A DNA stretch of 64,000 nucleotides from Priestia aryabhattai (GTDB lineage Bacteria > Bacillota > Bacilli > Bacillales > Bacillaceae_H): NCBI RefSeq assembly GCF_023715685.1, contig NZ_JAMBOQ010000005.1, positions 186,001 through 250,000 on the forward strand. Reading direction: 5' to 3'. Both the position numbers and the translations under genes were made by a program. This document shows, one piece after another, positions 43,285 to 55,590 of the stretch; within the stretch, counting starts at the first letter, position 1; each line of letters opens with the position of its first letter. Under the pieces are notes generated by a model, which searched no databases, had not been told where the DNA came from, and saw nothing but the letters and a program-made list of their open reading frames with translations.

Positions 43285-43932
43285 ATGACGATTAATACGG
43301 TTTTGTTTGATTTAGACGGTACGTTAATTGATACAAATGAATTAATTATTGCCTCGTTTACTCATACGCTCAATCACTATTATCCTGAACAATATACTCG
43401 TGAAGATATTTTACAGTTTATGGGACCTCCTTTATACGACACGTTTGTAGAAATGGATAAAACGAGAGTAAACGAAATGATTGAGATGTATCGCACGCAT
43501 AATCTAGCCAATCATGATTTGCTTGTTAAAGAATTTGAAGGCGTACTTGAAACAGTTAAATGGCTGCACGAGCAGAATTATAAATTAGGTATTGTCACAA
43601 CAAAGCAAAGGAATACGGTCATGATGGGGCTTAAGTTGACAAAGTTAGATCAGTTCTTTGATACGATTGTCGCAATTGAAGACGTAACAAATGCAAAGCC
43701 GCATCCTGAGCCAGTAGAAAAAGCACTGAAGCTGCTTGATGCTAAACCTGAAGAAGCGATGATGGTGGGAGATAACCATCACGACATCGTTTCCGGCCAA
43801 AGAGCTTACACGAAAACAGCTGGAGTTGCTTGGAGTGCAAAAGGAAGAGATCATATCGCTTCTTATAATCCTGATATTATTTTAGAAAATATGACGGATT
43901 TAATTGATATATTAAAAGGAGAACGTCAGTGA
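43285..43932 (+). CDS. ppaX: Pyrophosphatase PpaX (HAD family)
   Basis: PpaX hydrolyses the pyrophosphate released when HprK dephosphorylates Ser-P-HPr. The 215-residue HAD-family protein has motif [11 protein letters not shown], motif II TTK and motif [13 protein letters not shown]. Length and the place between lgt and yvoF match B. subtilis ppaX. Its last bases overlap the yvoF start (GTGA). B. subtilis yvoD, expected between lgt and ppaX, is absent. Confidence 0.93.
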   Translation: MTINTVLFDLDGTLIDTNELIIASFTHTLNHYYPEQYTREDILQFMGPPLYDTFVEMDKTRVNEMIEMYRTHNLANHDLLVKEFEGVLETVKWLHEQNYKLGIVTTKQRNTVMMGLKLTKLDQFFDTIVAIEDVTNAKPHPEPVEKALKLLDAKPEEAMMVGDNHHDIVSGQRAYTKTAGVAWSAKGRDHIASYNPDIILENMTDLIDILKGERQ

Positions 43933-44456
43933 GAAAAACGACGCGCCATCCGGTTAAAGGAGCTAACTCCCTTTGGCATGTCTATAAGACCGTGCCTTTT
44001 TGGAAGGTAGTGCGCAACTTCCTAATCATTCAATGCGCTCGTTATACGCCTTTTCTTTCGATGAAAAACTGGCTGTATAAAGCGTGCTTAGGGATGAAAG
44101 TAGGACCTCAAACATCCTTTGCCCTTATGGTGATGCTCGATATTATGTTTCCTGAAAAAATACAAGTAGGACGCAATACGGTCATTGGATACAATACAAC
44201 TATTCTCGCTCATGAATATCTGATAACGGAATATCGTCTTGGAGATGTCATCATTGGGGATGAAGTGATGATTGGAGCAAATAGCACCATCCTTCCAGGT
44301 GTAACAATCGGCAACGAAGCGGTTGTAGCGGCTGGAACGGTGGTTCATAAAGATGTAGCACCCGGTTTCTTTGTTGGAGGTAACCCTATGCGTGTCATCT
44401 ATACAAAAGAAGAAATGGAAAAGCGCAGGGAAGCAGAACCTAAAGCCACAACTTAG
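43929..44456 (+). CDS. yvoF: Hexapeptide-repeat acyltransferase YvoF
   Basis: The 175-residue protein has left-handed beta-helix repeats ([41 protein letters not shown]) ending in [11 protein letters not shown], like the serine/maltose O-acetyltransferase superfamily. The acceptor is unknown. GTG start overlapping the ppaX stop by 4 bases implies translational coupling. The stop codon lies within the terminator stem. Confidence 0.87.
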   Translation: MRKTTRHPVKGANSLWHVYKTVPFWKVVRNFLIIQCARYTPFLSMKNWLYKACLGMKVGPQTSFALMVMLDIMFPEKIQVGRNTVIGYNTTILAHEYLITEYRLGDVIIGDEVMIGANSTILPGVTIGNEAVVAAGTVVHKDVAPGFFVGGNPMRVIYTKEEMEKRREAEPKATT

Positions 44457-44480
44457 CAAGAACTAAGCTGTGGTTTTTTT
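44446..44480 (+). terminator. Terminator at the end of yvoF
   Basis: CCACAACTTAG and CTAAGCTGTGG pair over 11 bases with one mismatch, followed by a run of eight T. Confidence 0.83.
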
Positions 44481-44502
44481 TGTGAATTTGAACAGCTGGC
44501 GG

Positions 44503-44531
44503 TTGACGGCGGACTTTATCGGGTGTAAACT
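44503..44531 (+). promoter_or_regulatory. Sigma-A promoter of the histidine operon
   Basis: TTGACG (44503-44508), 17 bases, TAAACT (44526-44531). The 105-base leader shows no T-box or histidine-rich leader peptide. Confidence 0.65.
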
Positions 44532-44639
44532 ATCAATAACTTTAATTTGTTATTTCGCTAATACATTAGTGTGATAAAGTAAAATCAACCTATCAATGGT
44601 TCCTTAATAGATAAAATCAAGCTTAAAGGACGTGTCGGA

Positions 44640-45821
44640 ATGTCAAAGTTATTTATGTTTGAAAAACCCCTTGGAATGAGAGATACCCTGCCAGCTCTTT
44701 TTGAAAGAAAAAAACAAGTTCGCAATCAGCTAGCAGATGAAATCAGCAGCTGGGGCTATCAATATATGGCAACGCCTACTGTGGAATACTACGAAACGGT
44801 AGGAAGCGCATCAGCTATTTTAGATCAACAATTGTTTAAACTTTTAGATAAAGAAGGGCATACGCTTGTGCTGCGACCGGATGTAACAACGCCATTTGCA
44901 CGTGTGGCCGCTTCAAAACTTTTAAATAATTCTCCTTTGCGCTTAGCTTATGAAGCAAATGTATTCCGAGCTCAGCAGCGTGAGGGTGGCCGCCCGGCGG
45001 AGTTTGAACAAATAGGCGTTGAGCTAATTGGAGACGCTACGATGAGCAGCGATGCTGAAGTCATTGCCCTCATGATCGGCGCATTAAAGAGAGCGGGACT
45101 TAAATCATTTAAAGTGGCAATTGGTCACATCGGGTTTGTTAATTCGCTTTTTTTAGAGATTGTCGGAAATGAAGAACGTGCTAACGTGCTTCGCCGCTTT
45201 TTATATGAGAAAAACTACGTGGGCTATCGTAATCATGTAAAAGATTTGAATCTATCTTCTATTGATAAACAGCGTCTTCTTCAACTGCTTAACCTGCGCG
45301 GAGATGAAAAGAAGATTGAAGAAGCGGTTGAACTAGTTGAAAACGAAGCTGGTAAAAAAGCAGCCGGTGATTTGAAAAAGCTATGGAATATGCTTGATGC
45401 GTATGGTGTAACAGACGAGATTAAAATTGATTTTAACTTAGTCAGCCATATGAGCTATTACACAGGTATTTTATTTGAAGTATTTGCTGAAAACGTTGGT
45501 TTCCATATCGGTAATGGAGGACGTTATGACCAACTTCTTGAAAAATTTGCGTCTAAAACACCAGCTACAGGATTTGGAATTCAGCTCGATCGCTTAATTG
45601 AAGCGCTGGGCGAAGAAGTGTATGAGCCTTCAGCGGTATACGGCATTTTATATAGTCAAGAGCGTTTAGATGAGGCGTTAGCTTTAGCTGCTGAACAGCG
45701 CAAGCAAGGATACCGGGTAGTGACTCAGGAAATTGCAGGCGTTGATGATGTTGATGTATTTACTGCACAGTTTGAAGAGGTCACGTTTCTAATTGGAAAA
45801 CGAGGCAAGGGGGGACAATAA
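44640..45821 (+). CDS. hisZ: ATP phosphoribosyltransferase regulatory subunit HisZ
   Basis: HisZ is a catalytically inactive histidyl-tRNA-synthetase paralogue needed by the short form of HisG for the first committed step. The 393-residue protein shows class II synthetase features ([50 protein letters not shown]). First gene of hisZGDBHAFI. The stop overlaps the hisG start (TAATG). Confidence 0.94.
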   Translation: MSKLFMFEKPLGMRDTLPALFERKKQVRNQLADEISSWGYQYMATPTVEYYETVGSASAILDQQLFKLLDKEGHTLVLRPDVTTPFARVAASKLLNNSPLRLAYEANVFRAQQREGGRPAEFEQIGVELIGDATMSSDAEVIALMIGALKRAGLKSFKVAIGHIGFVNSLFLEIVGNEERANVLRRFLYEKNYVGYRNHVKDLNLSSIDKQRLLQLLNLRGDEKKIEEAVELVENEAGKKAAGDLKKLWNMLDAYGVTDEIKIDFNLVSHMSYYTGILFEVFAENVGFHIGNGGRYDQLLEKFASKTPATGFGIQLDRLIEALGEEVYEPSAVYGILYSQERLDEALALAAEQRKQGYRVVTQEIAGVDDVDVFTAQFEEVTFLIGKRGKGGQ

Positions 45822-46453
45822 TGAGTGAACTATTAACAATTGCAATGCCAAAAGGACGTATTTTTGAAGAAGCAGCTGAACTTTTGCGTCAAGCAGATTT
45901 TCAACTGCCGCCAGAATTTGACGATTCGCGCAAGCTGATTGTAGACATTCCTGAAGAGAACATGCGCTTTATTTTAGCGAAGCCAATGGACGTTACCACT
46001 TATGTAGAATACGGAGTAGCGGATCTTGGTATTGCAGGTAAAGACGTGATGTTAGAAGAAGAGCGAGATGTCTATGAGCTATTGGATTTGAATATTAGTA
46101 AATGTCATCTGGCCGTTGCAGGTTTGCCTAATGCTAAAAAATCAGAAATTGCTCAAAAAGTAGCAACCAAATATCCAAATGTAGCATCTACTTATTTCCG
46201 AGAGCAAGGGGAGCAAGTAGAAATTATAAAATTGAATGGTTCGATTGAATTAGCGCCTTTAATCGGCCTTGCTGACCGGATTGTTGATATTGTATCAACG
46301 GGACAAACACTAAAAGAGAACGGACTTGTCGAATTAGAGCACATTGAAGATATTACATCGCGTTTGATTGTGAATCCTGTGAGCTATCGTTTAAAAGACG
46401 AACGAATTGATGATTTAGTGAATCGTTTAGCCCAAGTGGTTCAACCTGTATAA
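45821..46453 (+). CDS. hisG: ATP phosphoribosyltransferase HisG, short form
   Basis: HisG joins ATP and PRPP to start histidine synthesis. At 210 residues it is the short form without the C-terminal regulatory domain, so it requires HisZ. Motifs: [23 protein letters not shown], and the PRPP loop [14 protein letters not shown]. Confidence 0.96.
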   Translation: MSELLTIAMPKGRIFEEAAELLRQADFQLPPEFDDSRKLIVDIPEENMRFILAKPMDVTTYVEYGVADLGIAGKDVMLEEERDVYELLDLNISKCHLAVAGLPNAKKSEIAQKVATKYPNVASTYFREQGEQVEIIKLNGSIELAPLIGLADRIVDIVSTGQTLKENGLVELEHIEDITSRLIVNPVSYRLKDERIDDLVNRLAQVVQPV

Positions 46454-46468
46454 AAGAGGTGACATACA

Positions 46469-47737
46469 TTGAAAATTACACGTGTAACAGAACAAGTGAG
46501 CTTAAAGCGTACGATTGATCAAGGGACGAGTGCTCAAAGAGAAATTGTCGTAAATATTTTAAAGCAAGTGCAAGAGCAAAAAGACGAAGCTTTAAAAGGT
46601 TATACAGCCCAATTTGATGGCGTCGAGCTTTCTTCTTTGCTTGTGACAGAACAAGAAAAGAAGCGTGCTTATGAGCTGGTTGATTCAGATATGCTGTCAA
46701 TTATTCGTGAAGCTGCTGACAACATTCGGGATTACCATGAAAGAATGATCGAGCAGTCTTGGATGACAACAAAAGAAGACGGCACAATTTTAGGGCAGAA
46801 AGTAACGCCTTTAGATGCAGTAGGTGTTTATGTACCGGGAGGCCTTGCGGCGTATCCTTCCTCCGTTTTAATGAATGTCATTCCTGCTCAAGTGGCAGGG
46901 GTAAAACGTATTGTGATGGTTTCACCTCCAGGAAAAGACGGCGTGCTGCCTGCTGGAGTAGTTGTAGCAGCGAGTGAGCTTGGGGTCGAAGAGATTTATA
47001 AAGTAGGGGGAGCTCAAGCAGTAGGAGCACTTGCCTATGGAACAGAAACAATTAAACCCGTCGATAAAATTGTAGGGCCTGGTAATATCTTTGTTGCATT
47101 AGCGAAGAGAGAAGTATATGGCTTAGTAGACATTGACTCAATTGCTGGACCTAGTGAAATTGTCGTACTAGCAGACGATACGGCTAAGCCGAATGAAGTG
47201 GCGGCGGATTTATTGTCTCAAGCAGAACATGACAAATTAGCTTCAAGTATTTTAGTTACGTCTTCTATGAAATTAGCCGAAGCTGTTAATGAAGAAGTGG
47301 AAAGACAAGTAGAATCTTTACCTCGTAAAGAAATTGCAAAACCTTCTATTGATAACCATGGCGCTATTTATGTGACCGGGTCATTAGAAGAAGCGATTGA
47401 AGCTGTTAACCAATTAGCTCCTGAGCATTTAGAAATTATGACTGAAAGTCCGCTTGAACTTTTAGGTTCCATTCGTCATGCCGGTGCTATTTTTCTAGGA
47501 AGATACAGCTCAGAACCTGTTGGCGATTATTTCGCCGGGCCAAATCATGTTCTTCCAACGAATGGGACAGCAAAATTCTCAAGTCCTTTATCAGTTGATT
47601 CATTTGTGAAGAAGTCTAGTATCATTTCATACAGCCAACAAGCCCTGCAGAAAAATGTCTCGAAAATCGCAGCGTTTGCTCGTTTAGAAGGGCTAGAAGC
47701 GCATGCAAGGGCGGTTGAAGAACGTTTTAAAAAATAA
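46469..47737 (+). CDS. hisD: Histidinol dehydrogenase HisD
   Basis: HisD makes the last two NAD-dependent oxidations, histidinol to histidine. The 422-residue zinc enzyme has [48 protein letters not shown], and zinc/catalytic residues in LLSQAEHD and QLAPEHLEI. It follows hisG by 15 bases. Confidence 0.97.
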   Translation: MKITRVTEQVSLKRTIDQGTSAQREIVVNILKQVQEQKDEALKGYTAQFDGVELSSLLVTEQEKKRAYELVDSDMLSIIREAADNIRDYHERMIEQSWMTTKEDGTILGQKVTPLDAVGVYVPGGLAAYPSSVLMNVIPAQVAGVKRIVMVSPPGKDGVLPAGVVVAASELGVEEIYKVGGAQAVGALAYGTETIKPVDKIVGPGNIFVALAKREVYGLVDIDSIAGPSEIVVLADDTAKPNEVAADLLSQAEHDKLASSILVTSSMKLAEAVNEEVERQVESLPRKEIAKPSIDNHGAIYVTGSLEEAIEAVNQLAPEHLEIMTESPLELLGSIRHAGAIFLGRYSSEPVGDYFAGPNHVLPTNGTAKFSSPLSVDSFVKKSSIISYSQQALQKNVSKIAAFARLEGLEAHARAVEERFKK

Positions 47738-47812
47738 GGTGGAGATTAAAAGGAAAGAGTAGAAATGTTCTTTTCTTTACCTATTACATGCATAGTTGAA
47801 AGGAGTTTCACA

Positions 47813-48397
47813 ATGAGAGAGTCAAGTATTAAACGTACAACGAACGAAACGGATATTGCATTAGCGATTGGAATCGATGGAGAAGGAAAAGCGAACATTG
47901 ACACAGGCGTTCCTTTTTTAAATCATATGCTCGATTTATTTACAAAACACGGACAGTTTAACCTTGATGTAAAAGCAGATGGAGACACGGAGATTGATGA
48001 TCACCATACAACAGAAGACATCGGTATTTGTCTTGGTCAAACGTTCAAAGAAGCGCTCGGTGATAAAAAAGGAATTAAACGCTATGGAAATGCTTTTGTA
48101 CCAATGGATGACGCTTTGGCTCAAGTCGTAGTAGATTTAAGTAATCGTCCTCACTTTGAATTTAAAGGTGACATTCCCGCATCGCGCGTCGGTACATTTG
48201 ATACAGAGCTTGTTTATGAATTTTTATGGAAATTCGCATTAGAATCTCGTATGAATGTACATGTAATCGTACACTACGGTAAAAATACACACCATATTAT
48301 TGAAGCGGTATTTAAGGCATTAGCACGTGCTTTGGACGAAGCGACAACGATTGATCCGCGTGTCAAAGGTGTGCCTTCGACGAAAGGGATGTTGTAA
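47813..48397 (+). CDS. hisB: Imidazoleglycerol-phosphate dehydratase HisB
   Basis: Monofunctional dehydratase of 194 residues with the manganese-binding motifs DHHTTEDIGI and HHIIEAVFKALA and the NHMLDLFTKHG block. I start at ATG 47813 with AAAGGAG upstream; an in-frame ATG at 47765 lacks a ribosome-binding site and would add a non-conserved tail. hisH starts at the next base after its stop. Confidence 0.97.
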   Translation: MRESSIKRTTNETDIALAIGIDGEGKANIDTGVPFLNHMLDLFTKHGQFNLDVKADGDTEIDDHHTTEDIGICLGQTFKEALGDKKGIKRYGNAFVPMDDALAQVVVDLSNRPHFEFKGDIPASRVGTFDTELVYEFLWKFALESRMNVHVIVHYGKNTHHIIEAVFKALARALDEATTIDPRVKGVPSTKGML

Positions 48398-49045
48398 ATG
48401 ATTGGAATTATCGACTATGGGATGGGAAACTTATACAGCGTAAGTAAAGCTCTTGAACGATTAAACTATGACTATATTATCTCCGCAGATCCTGCAGAAC
48501 TAAGAAAGGCAAAAGGGCTGATTCTTCCTGGAGTTGGAGCATTCAAAGATGCGATGGAACAGCTGAATCAAACAAAGCTGACGGACTTTATTAAAGAAGA
48601 AGTAGCAAAAGGAATGCCTTTGCTTGGAATTTGTTTAGGTATGCAGCTGTTATTTGAAGAAAGCGATGAGAACGGCGTAACGAAAGGGCTGGAACTGTTA
48701 AAAGGGAGAGTCGAGCGTATTCCCGGCATTACTGCCGAAGGACAGACTTATAAAGTCCCGCATATGGGCTGGAACTCTTTAGATTTTCATCAGCAGTCTG
48801 CCCTGCTTGATGGAATTAGCGAAGGTCACGTTTACTTTGTTCACTCTTATTACGTAAAAACAAGTGACCAAGACGTGCTTCTAGCAACAAGTCCTTATGA
48901 TGTTGAAGTTCCAGCGGTTGTTGGAAAAGACCACGTATTTGGTACTCAATTTCACCCTGAAAAAAGCAGTGCAATCGGAATGCAAATGCTGCAAAATTAT
49001 GCAAACTTCGTAGAGAAAAGGAGCCCATCGTATGAGCAAATTTGA
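48398..49045 (+). CDS. hisH: Imidazole glycerol phosphate synthase glutaminase subunit HisH
   Basis: HisH supplies ammonia from glutamine to HisF. The 215-residue class I amidotransferase has the nucleophile in [11 protein letters not shown] and catalytic His-Glu in [10 protein letters not shown]. It overlaps hisA by 14 bases. Confidence 0.97.
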   Translation: MIGIIDYGMGNLYSVSKALERLNYDYIISADPAELRKAKGLILPGVGAFKDAMEQLNQTKLTDFIKEEVAKGMPLLGICLGMQLLFEESDENGVTKGLELLKGRVERIPGITAEGQTYKVPHMGWNSLDFHQQSALLDGISEGHVYFVHSYYVKTSDQDVLLATSPYDVEVPAVVGKDHVFGTQFHPEKSSAIGMQMLQNYANFVEKRSPSYEQI

Positions 49046-49766
49046 AATATATCCAGCCATTGATATGCGCGGAGGAAAGTGTGTCCGTTTGCTTCAAGGA
49101 GATTACACAAAAGAAACGGTATACGGAGATTCTCCGATAGATATGGCCACACAATTCGCAAATGAAGGCGCTCAGTGGATTCACATGGTTGATTTGGACG
49201 GTGCAAAAGCAGCTAAGCGCGTGAATGATGAATTTGTGCTAGGCGTGAAAAAGAAATTAAATGTACGTGTTCAAATTGGAGGAGGCATTCGCTCAGAAGC
49301 TGATGTTGCTTACTATCTAGAAAACGGAATTGACCGCGTTATTTTAGGAAGTGCAGCTATTTCTAATCCTGAATTTGTGAAAAAAATGCTGAAAGAGTAT
49401 GGTGCGCGTATTGCTATCGGGATTGATGCGCGCGATGGCTATGTTGCCACGGAAGGTTGGGTGGAAACATCTACAATCAAAGCGACAGAACTAGGAAAAG
49501 AATTGGCTAATGCTGGTGCGGAAACATTTATTTTTACGGATATCTCTACAGATGGTATGCTGTCTGGCCCTAATGTTGAAGGGATTGTTGAGATGGCTAA
49601 GGCTACTGGAAAAGGTGTGATTGCATCAGGCGGGGTTAGTAAGCTTGCTGATTTAGATGCATTAAAGAAACATGAAGCTGATGGGGTTATTGGCGCGATT
49701 GTAGGGAAAGCACTTTATACAAATAAGTTTACAGTAGCTGAAGCACTTCAAGAGGTGAAAGCGTAA
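49032..49766 (+). CDS. hisA: ProFAR isomerase HisA
   Basis: HisA converts ProFAR to PRFAR. The 244-residue (beta-alpha)8 barrel starts with the catalytic [17 protein letters not shown] and has phosphate-binding [12 protein letters not shown] and [13 protein letters not shown]. Stop overlaps the hisF start by one base. Confidence 0.97.
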   Translation: MSKFEIYPAIDMRGGKCVRLLQGDYTKETVYGDSPIDMATQFANEGAQWIHMVDLDGAKAAKRVNDEFVLGVKKKLNVRVQIGGGIRSEADVAYYLENGIDRVILGSAAISNPEFVKKMLKEYGARIAIGIDARDGYVATEGWVETSTIKATELGKELANAGAETFIFTDISTDGMLSGPNVEGIVEMAKATGKGVIASGGVSKLADLDALKKHEADGVIGAIVGKALYTNKFTVAEALQEVKA

Positions 49767-50524
49767 TGATTACAAAACGAATCATTCCTTGTTTAGATGT
49801 AAAGGACGGCCGTGTTGTAAAAGGAGTTCAGTTTGTGGAACTTCGAGATGCAGGAGATCCTGTAGAGTTGGCGAAATTTTACGATGAAGAAGGCGCAGAC
49901 GAATTAGTGTTTTTAGATATTTCTGCTTCTCATGAAGGACGCAAAACGATGGTACATGTTGTAGAAGAAGTAGCATCTCAGCTAGCGATTCCTTTTACTG
50001 TGGGCGGAGGAATTAATGCACTGGAAGATATGAAGAGAATGCTTCGTGCGGGTGCAGACAAAGTGTCATTAAATACAGCTGCCGTACTCAACCCAGCACT
50101 GATTACAGAAGGGTCTGACTTTTTTGGTGCTCAGTGTATTGTGGTAGCAATCGATGCTAAGTACGATGAAAGCTTACAATCATGGCGAGTTTATACACAC
50201 GGAGGCCGCAACGCAACGGACTGGGAAGTAATCGATTGGGCAAGAGAAGCAGTGAAGCGCGGTGCAGGTGAAATCTTGTTAACGAGCATGGATAAAGACG
50301 GCGAAAAGTCAGGGTTTGATTTAGCATTAACCAAAGCAGTCAGCCAAGCGGTGAGCGTTCCTGTTATTGCTTCTGGCGGCGCTGGAAACGGTCAAGATTT
50401 TGTCGATGCGTTTGAAAAAGGAGAAGCTGACGCGGCTTTGGCAGCTTCAATCTTTCACTATAAAGAAACATCTGTAAAAGAAATTAAAAGCTATGCAAAA
50501 CAACAAGGAGTGAGCATTCGATGA
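49766..50524 (+). CDS. hisF: Imidazole glycerol phosphate synthase cyclase subunit HisF
   Basis: HisF closes the imidazole ring using ammonia from HisH. The 252-residue barrel has catalytic Asp in [15 protein letters not shown] and the phosphate-binding [11 protein letters not shown] and [13 protein letters not shown]. It overlaps hisI by 4 bases (ATGA). Confidence 0.97.
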   Translation: MITKRIIPCLDVKDGRVVKGVQFVELRDAGDPVELAKFYDEEGADELVFLDISASHEGRKTMVHVVEEVASQLAIPFTVGGGINALEDMKRMLRAGADKVSLNTAAVLNPALITEGSDFFGAQCIVVAIDAKYDESLQSWRVYTHGGRNATDWEVIDWAREAVKRGAGEILLTSMDKDGEKSGFDLALTKAVSQAVSVPVIASGGAGNGQDFVDAFEKGEADAALAASIFHYKETSVKEIKSYAKQQGVSIR

Positions 50525-51144
50525 CGATTGAAAATATTAAATTCAACAGTGATGGACTTGTACCAGCTATTGTACAGGATGCTGTGAGCAAAGAAGTTTT
50601 AACATTGGCTTATATGAACGAAGAATCACTTCAAAAATCAATTGATACACGTGAAACATGGTTCTACAGCCGTTCTCGACAAGAATTGTGGCACAAAGGC
50701 GCAACCTCTGGAAATACACAAAAAATTGTGAGTATGGCATATGACTGTGATGCTGACTCTCTTGTTGTAAAAGTAGAGCCTCAAGGTCCTGCTTGTCATA
50801 CGGGTGCTTACAGCTGTTTTAATGAAACAATTCTTGGCGAAAACAAACAAAACGATAATCGCTTTGCCATTATTAATGAGCTAGAAGAAGTAATCGCTAA
50901 GCGTGAAGCTGAAATGCCAGAAGGAGCTTATACGACGTACTTATTTGATAAAGGCGTAGATAAAATCCTCAAAAAAGTAGGAGAAGAAGCTGGTGAAGTG
51001 ATTATTGCAGCAAAAAATCGTGACCATGATGAGCTGAAGTGGGAAGTGGCAGATTTATTGTATCACGTACTTGTTTTACTTCGTGAGCAAAAGCTGCCTT
51101 TAGATGATGTCCTATCAGTATTAAGGGAGCGTCACTCTAGCTAA
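50521..51144 (+). CDS. hisI: Bifunctional PRA-CH/PRA-PH HisI (HisIE)
   Basis: Fused phosphoribosyl-AMP cyclohydrolase (residues 1-115, with [14 protein letters not shown] and the zinc cysteines of DCDADSLVV...[12 protein letters not shown]) and phosphoribosyl-ATP pyrophosphatase (about 120-207, [15 protein letters not shown] and [11 protein letters not shown]). Last gene of the operon. hisC and histidinol phosphatase are not here. Confidence 0.96.
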   Translation: MTIENIKFNSDGLVPAIVQDAVSKEVLTLAYMNEESLQKSIDTRETWFYSRSRQELWHKGATSGNTQKIVSMAYDCDADSLVVKVEPQGPACHTGAYSCFNETILGENKQNDNRFAIINELEEVIAKREAEMPEGAYTTYLFDKGVDKILKKVGEEAGEVIIAAKNRDHDELKWEVADLLYHVLVLLREQKLPLDDVLSVLRERHSS

Positions 51145-51260
51145 TAGCTACATAGTGAAAGTAGGGAAGGGATTGTCTCATTTTAGATAAAAGAGGCAAA
51201 CTCTTCTCTTATTTGTGTCAAGAAACAACTGCTTGCAGGCTCCTTTTTTGAATAGAGGTA

Positions 51261-51288
51261 TTAAACTTCTTGGCAAATGTGATATACT
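51261..51288 (+). promoter_or_regulatory. Candidate promoter of the yvcD-like gene
   Basis: TTAAAC (51261-51266), 16 bases, TATACT (51283-51288), about 40 bases before the start codon. Only a weak hairpin (near 51187-51213) lies between hisI and this promoter. Confidence 0.45.
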
Positions 51289-51325
51289 ACGAACGTCGAA
51301 ATTATCAACTTATTTGGAGGGCTTA

Positions 51326-52828
51326 ATGGAAAAACACTCAAAAGTAATTCAAAAAATGGCACAAGTAATTCCATTTTCGCAAACGGGTGACTTCTATTTT
51401 GAAAAAGCGCTGCAGGCGTTTGAAGAAGAGGAGTCAGATAAAGCGCTCAAGTATTTAACGCGTGCAAACAAAGAAAATGCCCGTAATCCACAGCTTCTTA
51501 CAAACGTTGGAGTAGCTTTAACGGAGCGGGGAGATTATCAAGATGCCAACGAGCTTTTTCTCCATGTGATTCATCATATGGATGATACATTAGGAAGCTG
51601 TTACTACTATATAGCCAACAGCTATGCGCATCTTGGACTGTTTGAAGAATCAAAAAAATACGCGATGTATTACATTGAGCATTTTCCAAATGGTGACCTC
51701 TTTCGATCGGCTACAGATCTGTTAGATTTACTATCAATTGATGTGGATGAAGAAGATGAAGAGCCTAAAAATCAGCTAGGCGACATGCTGATTATAAAAC
51801 AAGAACAAGCAAAAAAACTGCTTGAAGAAACGAATTTTGAAGAAGCAGTGGATTTGTTAACTGAAATAATTGATGAGTATCCAGAATTCTGGTCTGCATA
51901 TAATAATTTAGCGTTAGCTTATTTTTATTTAAATAAAATTGATAAAGCAATGGATTTGCTGAATGAAGTATTGGAGAAAAACCCTGGAAATCTTCATGCA
52001 TTATGCAACCAGCTTATTTTCTATTATTATTGCCATAAGCATAAAGAAGTTGAGGAGCTTACAGACGGGCTTAGCCGCGTTTATCCGATGTCATTTGAAC
52101 ACCGCTATAAGCTTGGAGCAACATTTGCATTGATTGGTCAATACAGACTATCTTATAAATGGTTGAAAAAGCTTTATACACAAGGATTTCAAGGAGACAA
52201 CTCATTTCATTATTGGCTCTCATATGCTTCTTACTATACCGGACGTGAAGCGTTCGCTAAAGAAATGTGGAAGCTGGCATTGGAAGACGTTCCTGATAAA
52301 GAAGGAGAGGAGCCTTGGCGCATCAATCAGAAAGCTGCGAAGGTTTTTCAATCGAAAGTGGATTTTACAGCGAAAAAGAAGTGTGCAACAAAAAATGTTC
52401 ATGATCAGCTTTACAGCTTGTATATGGCGAAGAAGCTTCCTGAACAACAGCGTCTGCTTCTTTTGGAAGAAATCAAGTCGTCCATACATATGAGTACACT
52501 TTTAGATGAAGTATATACTTATGTATGGCAGGATAAACACCATGTGATTTTTGAGGTGGCAGATGTTATTGAACTGGAGATGGAATCGCAGACTGAAAGT
52601 GATACCCAGGATCTTTTAAGCTTTTGGTTCTATGTATATGTACAGGTATATAAACAATCCTATGATTTTCAGCATGTGAACGTAAATGCATGGGCCGCAG
52701 CCGTCACATATATATGGGTGAAAGAAAAAAGGCAGGCTATTACTCAAGCCGATGTGGCAAAACAATATTCCATTTCCGCTGCAACAGTTAGAAAGTACAG
52801 TAAAATTGTGAATGCGTTATTAAATTGA
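51326..52828 (+). CDS. yvcD: TPR-repeat protein YvcD
   Basis: A 500-residue, probably cytoplasmic protein with tetratricopeptide repeats: AFEEEESDKALKYLTRANKE, NPQLLTNVGVALTERGDYQD, and FWSAYNNLALAYFYLNKIDK among others. The C-terminus carries a short DNA-binding-like helix-turn-helix (TQADVAKQYSISAATVRKYS). It sits between the his operon and trxB as yvcD does in B. subtilis; function unknown. I start at ATG 51326 with TTGGAGGG; an in-frame start 111 bases upstream is unsupported and precedes the promoter. Confidence 0.85.
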   Translation: MEKHSKVIQKMAQVIPFSQTGDFYFEKALQAFEEEESDKALKYLTRANKENARNPQLLTNVGVALTERGDYQDANELFLHVIHHMDDTLGSCYYYIANSYAHLGLFEESKKYAMYYIEHFPNGDLFRSATDLLDLLSIDVDEEDEEPKNQLGDMLIIKQEQAKKLLEETNFEEAVDLLTEIIDEYPEFWSAYNNLALAYFYLNKIDKAMDLLNEVLEKNPGNLHALCNQLIFYYYCHKHKEVEELTDGLSRVYPMSFEHRYKLGATFALIGQYRLSYKWLKKLYTQGFQGDNSFHYWLSYASYYTGREAFAKEMWKLALEDVPDKEGEEPWRINQKAAKVFQSKVDFTAKKKCATKNVHDQLYSLYMAKKLPEQQRLLLLEEIKSSIHMSTLLDEVYTYVWQDKHHVIFEVADVIELEMESQTESDTQDLLSFWFYVYVQVYKQSYDFQHVNVNAWAAAVTYIWVKEKRQAITQADVAKQYSISAATVRKYSKIVNALLN

Positions 52829-52924
52829 GCAAAAAAATAGACGATAATAGGAAGAACATATTAGGATAGTGATAACGAAAGAATTATCCATAAATTTGGA
52901 ATCAACTACGAAGGAATTTCCTAA

Positions 52925-53893
<969 letters not shown>

Positions 53894-54015
53894 AGCTGAA
53901 ATCAATCTTTTACAAAACGTAATTCGGTTTTAACTGTTCTGTAACGCCTGTGAAACATTGATGGGGTACTATATAGATAGTAATTGACCCCCTTTTATAA
54001 AATATATGTATGTCG

Positions 54016-54048
54016 GGCATAGGACGTGTTCCTATGCCTCTTTTTTTT
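54016..54048 (+). terminator. Terminator downstream of trxB
   Basis: GGCATAGGA and TCCTATGCC (54016-54024, 54030-54038) followed by eight T. It lies 120 bases after trxB; the rest of the 303-base gap to 54196 shows nothing else recognised. Confidence 0.85.
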
Positions 54049-54196
54049 GACTATAACAGATTGAATTTACGTATATAACAGCAAGGGATTATTTTCAGAA
54101 AATTTAGTAATAGTTAGTTCATCTCCGTTGTGAGAGAAGTTTGTTTCGTAGTATAATAAAAGAAAATGTCAGTATACATACAATGAGGTGGAAAAC

Positions 54197-54655
54197 ATGC
54201 AAAGGGTCACAAATTGTGTATTAATGAAAGACGATAAAGTATTGTTGCTTCAAAAGCCACGAAGAAACTGGTGGGTGGCCCCTGGTGGGAAAATGGAGCA
54301 AGGAGAATCTGTAAAAGACTCTGTTGTAAGAGAATTTCGTGAAGAAACAGGAATTTATTTGAAAAATCCCACTGTAAAAGGTATCTTTACTTTTACGATG
54401 AAAGAAAACGATCAAATTTCATCTGAGTGGATGATGTTTACTTTTTTTGCTACAGATTTTGATGGGACAAATGTGCTAGAATCAGAAGAAGGCAAACTCG
54501 GTTGGCATAATTTGAGTGAAGTAAATGAATTGCCGATGGCACCGGGAGATCATCACATTATCGATTATGTAGCAAAAGGATCGGGTGTTATTTATGGCAA
54601 CTTTACGTATACAACGGATTTTGAGTTATTATCTTATCGAATTGATCCTTGTTAA
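54197..54655 (+). CDS. yvcI: Nudix hydrolase YvcI
   Basis: A 152-residue Nudix-family enzyme with a complete Nudix box, GGKMEQGESVKDSVVREF followed by REETGI, which binds divalent metal and hydrolyses nucleoside diphosphate-linked substrates. The substrate is not known; B. subtilis YvcI has been described as MutT-like and is encoded at the same place before rapZ. Start at ATG 54197 after AGGTGG; a GTG three codons earlier is possible. Confidence 0.88.
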   Translation: MQRVTNCVLMKDDKVLLLQKPRRNWWVAPGGKMEQGESVKDSVVREFREETGIYLKNPTVKGIFTFTMKENDQISSEWMMFTFFATDFDGTNVLESEEGKLGWHNLSEVNELPMAPGDHHIIDYVAKGSGVIYGNFTYTTDFELLSYRIDPC

Positions 54656-54696
54656 TGACAAATAGACATGTATGTATAGATTGAGGGGGATGGAAA

Positions 54697-55590
54697 ATGA
54701 GTACTGGGTCTGTAAGCGATATTCAATTAGTGATTATTACTGGAATGTCAGGTGCAGGAAAAACAGTAGCAATTCAGAGTTTTGAAGATTTAGGGTTCTT
54801 TTGTGTAGATAATTTACCCCCTACATTGCTACCGAAATTTTTAGAACTCATGAAAGAGTCAGGGAATAAAATGAATAAAGTTGCTCTTGTTATGGATTTA
54901 CGAGGCAGAGAATTTTTTGAAAGCCTATTTGAAGCATTGGATAACATGAGTGAAACAACGTGGGTCACGCCACAAATTTTATTTTTAGATGCAAAAGATT
55001 CTGTATTGGTGACGCGCTACAAAGAAACGAGACGTTCACATCCGCTAGCTCCTTCAGGTTTACCGCTAGAAGGGATTGGTATAGAAAGAGAGTTGCTTGA
55101 GGAGTTAAAAGGAAGAGCTCAGCTTATTTATGAGACGTCAGAGTTAAAGCCAAGAGAGCTTAGAGAAAAGATTTTGACTCAGTTTTCTTCACACGCTTCA
55201 CAAGTTTTTACTGTTAATGTGATGTCGTTTGGTTTTAAATACGGGGTGCCTATTGACGCTGATTTAGTCTTTGATGTGCGCTTTTTGCCAAACCCTCACT
55301 ACATTGACCATATGCGTCCTAAAACAGGGCTGGAAGAAGAGGTTTCTTCTTACGTATTAAAATGGACGGAAACTCAAAAGTTCATTGAAAAAGTAGTAGA
55401 CTTACTTTCGTTTATGCTTCCACAGTACAAGCGAGAAGGTAAGAGCCAGCTGGTCATTGCTATAGGGTGCACAGGCGGACAGCATCGCTCCGTTACATTA
55501 GCTGAATATTTAGGTCACCATTTCCAGAATGAATACAAAACCCATATTTCTCATCGTGACATTGAGAGGAGAAAGGAAAATCATAGATGA
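54697..55590 (+). CDS. rapZ: RNase adapter/nucleotide-binding protein RapZ (YvcJ)
   Basis: A 297-residue GTP/ATP-binding protein with Walker [11 protein letters not shown] near the start and the C-terminal block [18 protein letters not shown]. In E. coli RapZ steers small-RNA decay; in B. subtilis YvcJ affects competence. It overlaps glmR by 4 bases (ATGA), so both are translationally coupled in the rapZ-glmR-whiA-crh cluster. Confidence 0.94.
   Translation: MSTGSVSDIQLVIITGMSGAGKTVAIQSFEDLGFFCVDNLPPTLLPKFLELMKESGNKMNKVALVMDLRGREFFESLFEALDNMSETTWVTPQILFLDAKDSVLVTRYKETRRSHPLAPSGLPLEGIGIERELLEELKGRAQLIYETSELKPRELREKILTQFSSHASQVFTVNVMSFGFKYGVPIDADLVFDVRFLPNPHYIDHMRPKTGLEEEVSSYVLKWTETQKFIEKVVDLLSFMLPQYKREGKSQLVIAIGCTGGQHRSVTLAEYLGHHFQNEYKTHISHRDIERRKENHR

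Noticed and set aside
44532..44639. T-box or attenuator in the his leader
   Set aside because: No T-box sequence, no histidine-codon leader peptide and no terminator/antiterminator pair in the 105-base leader.
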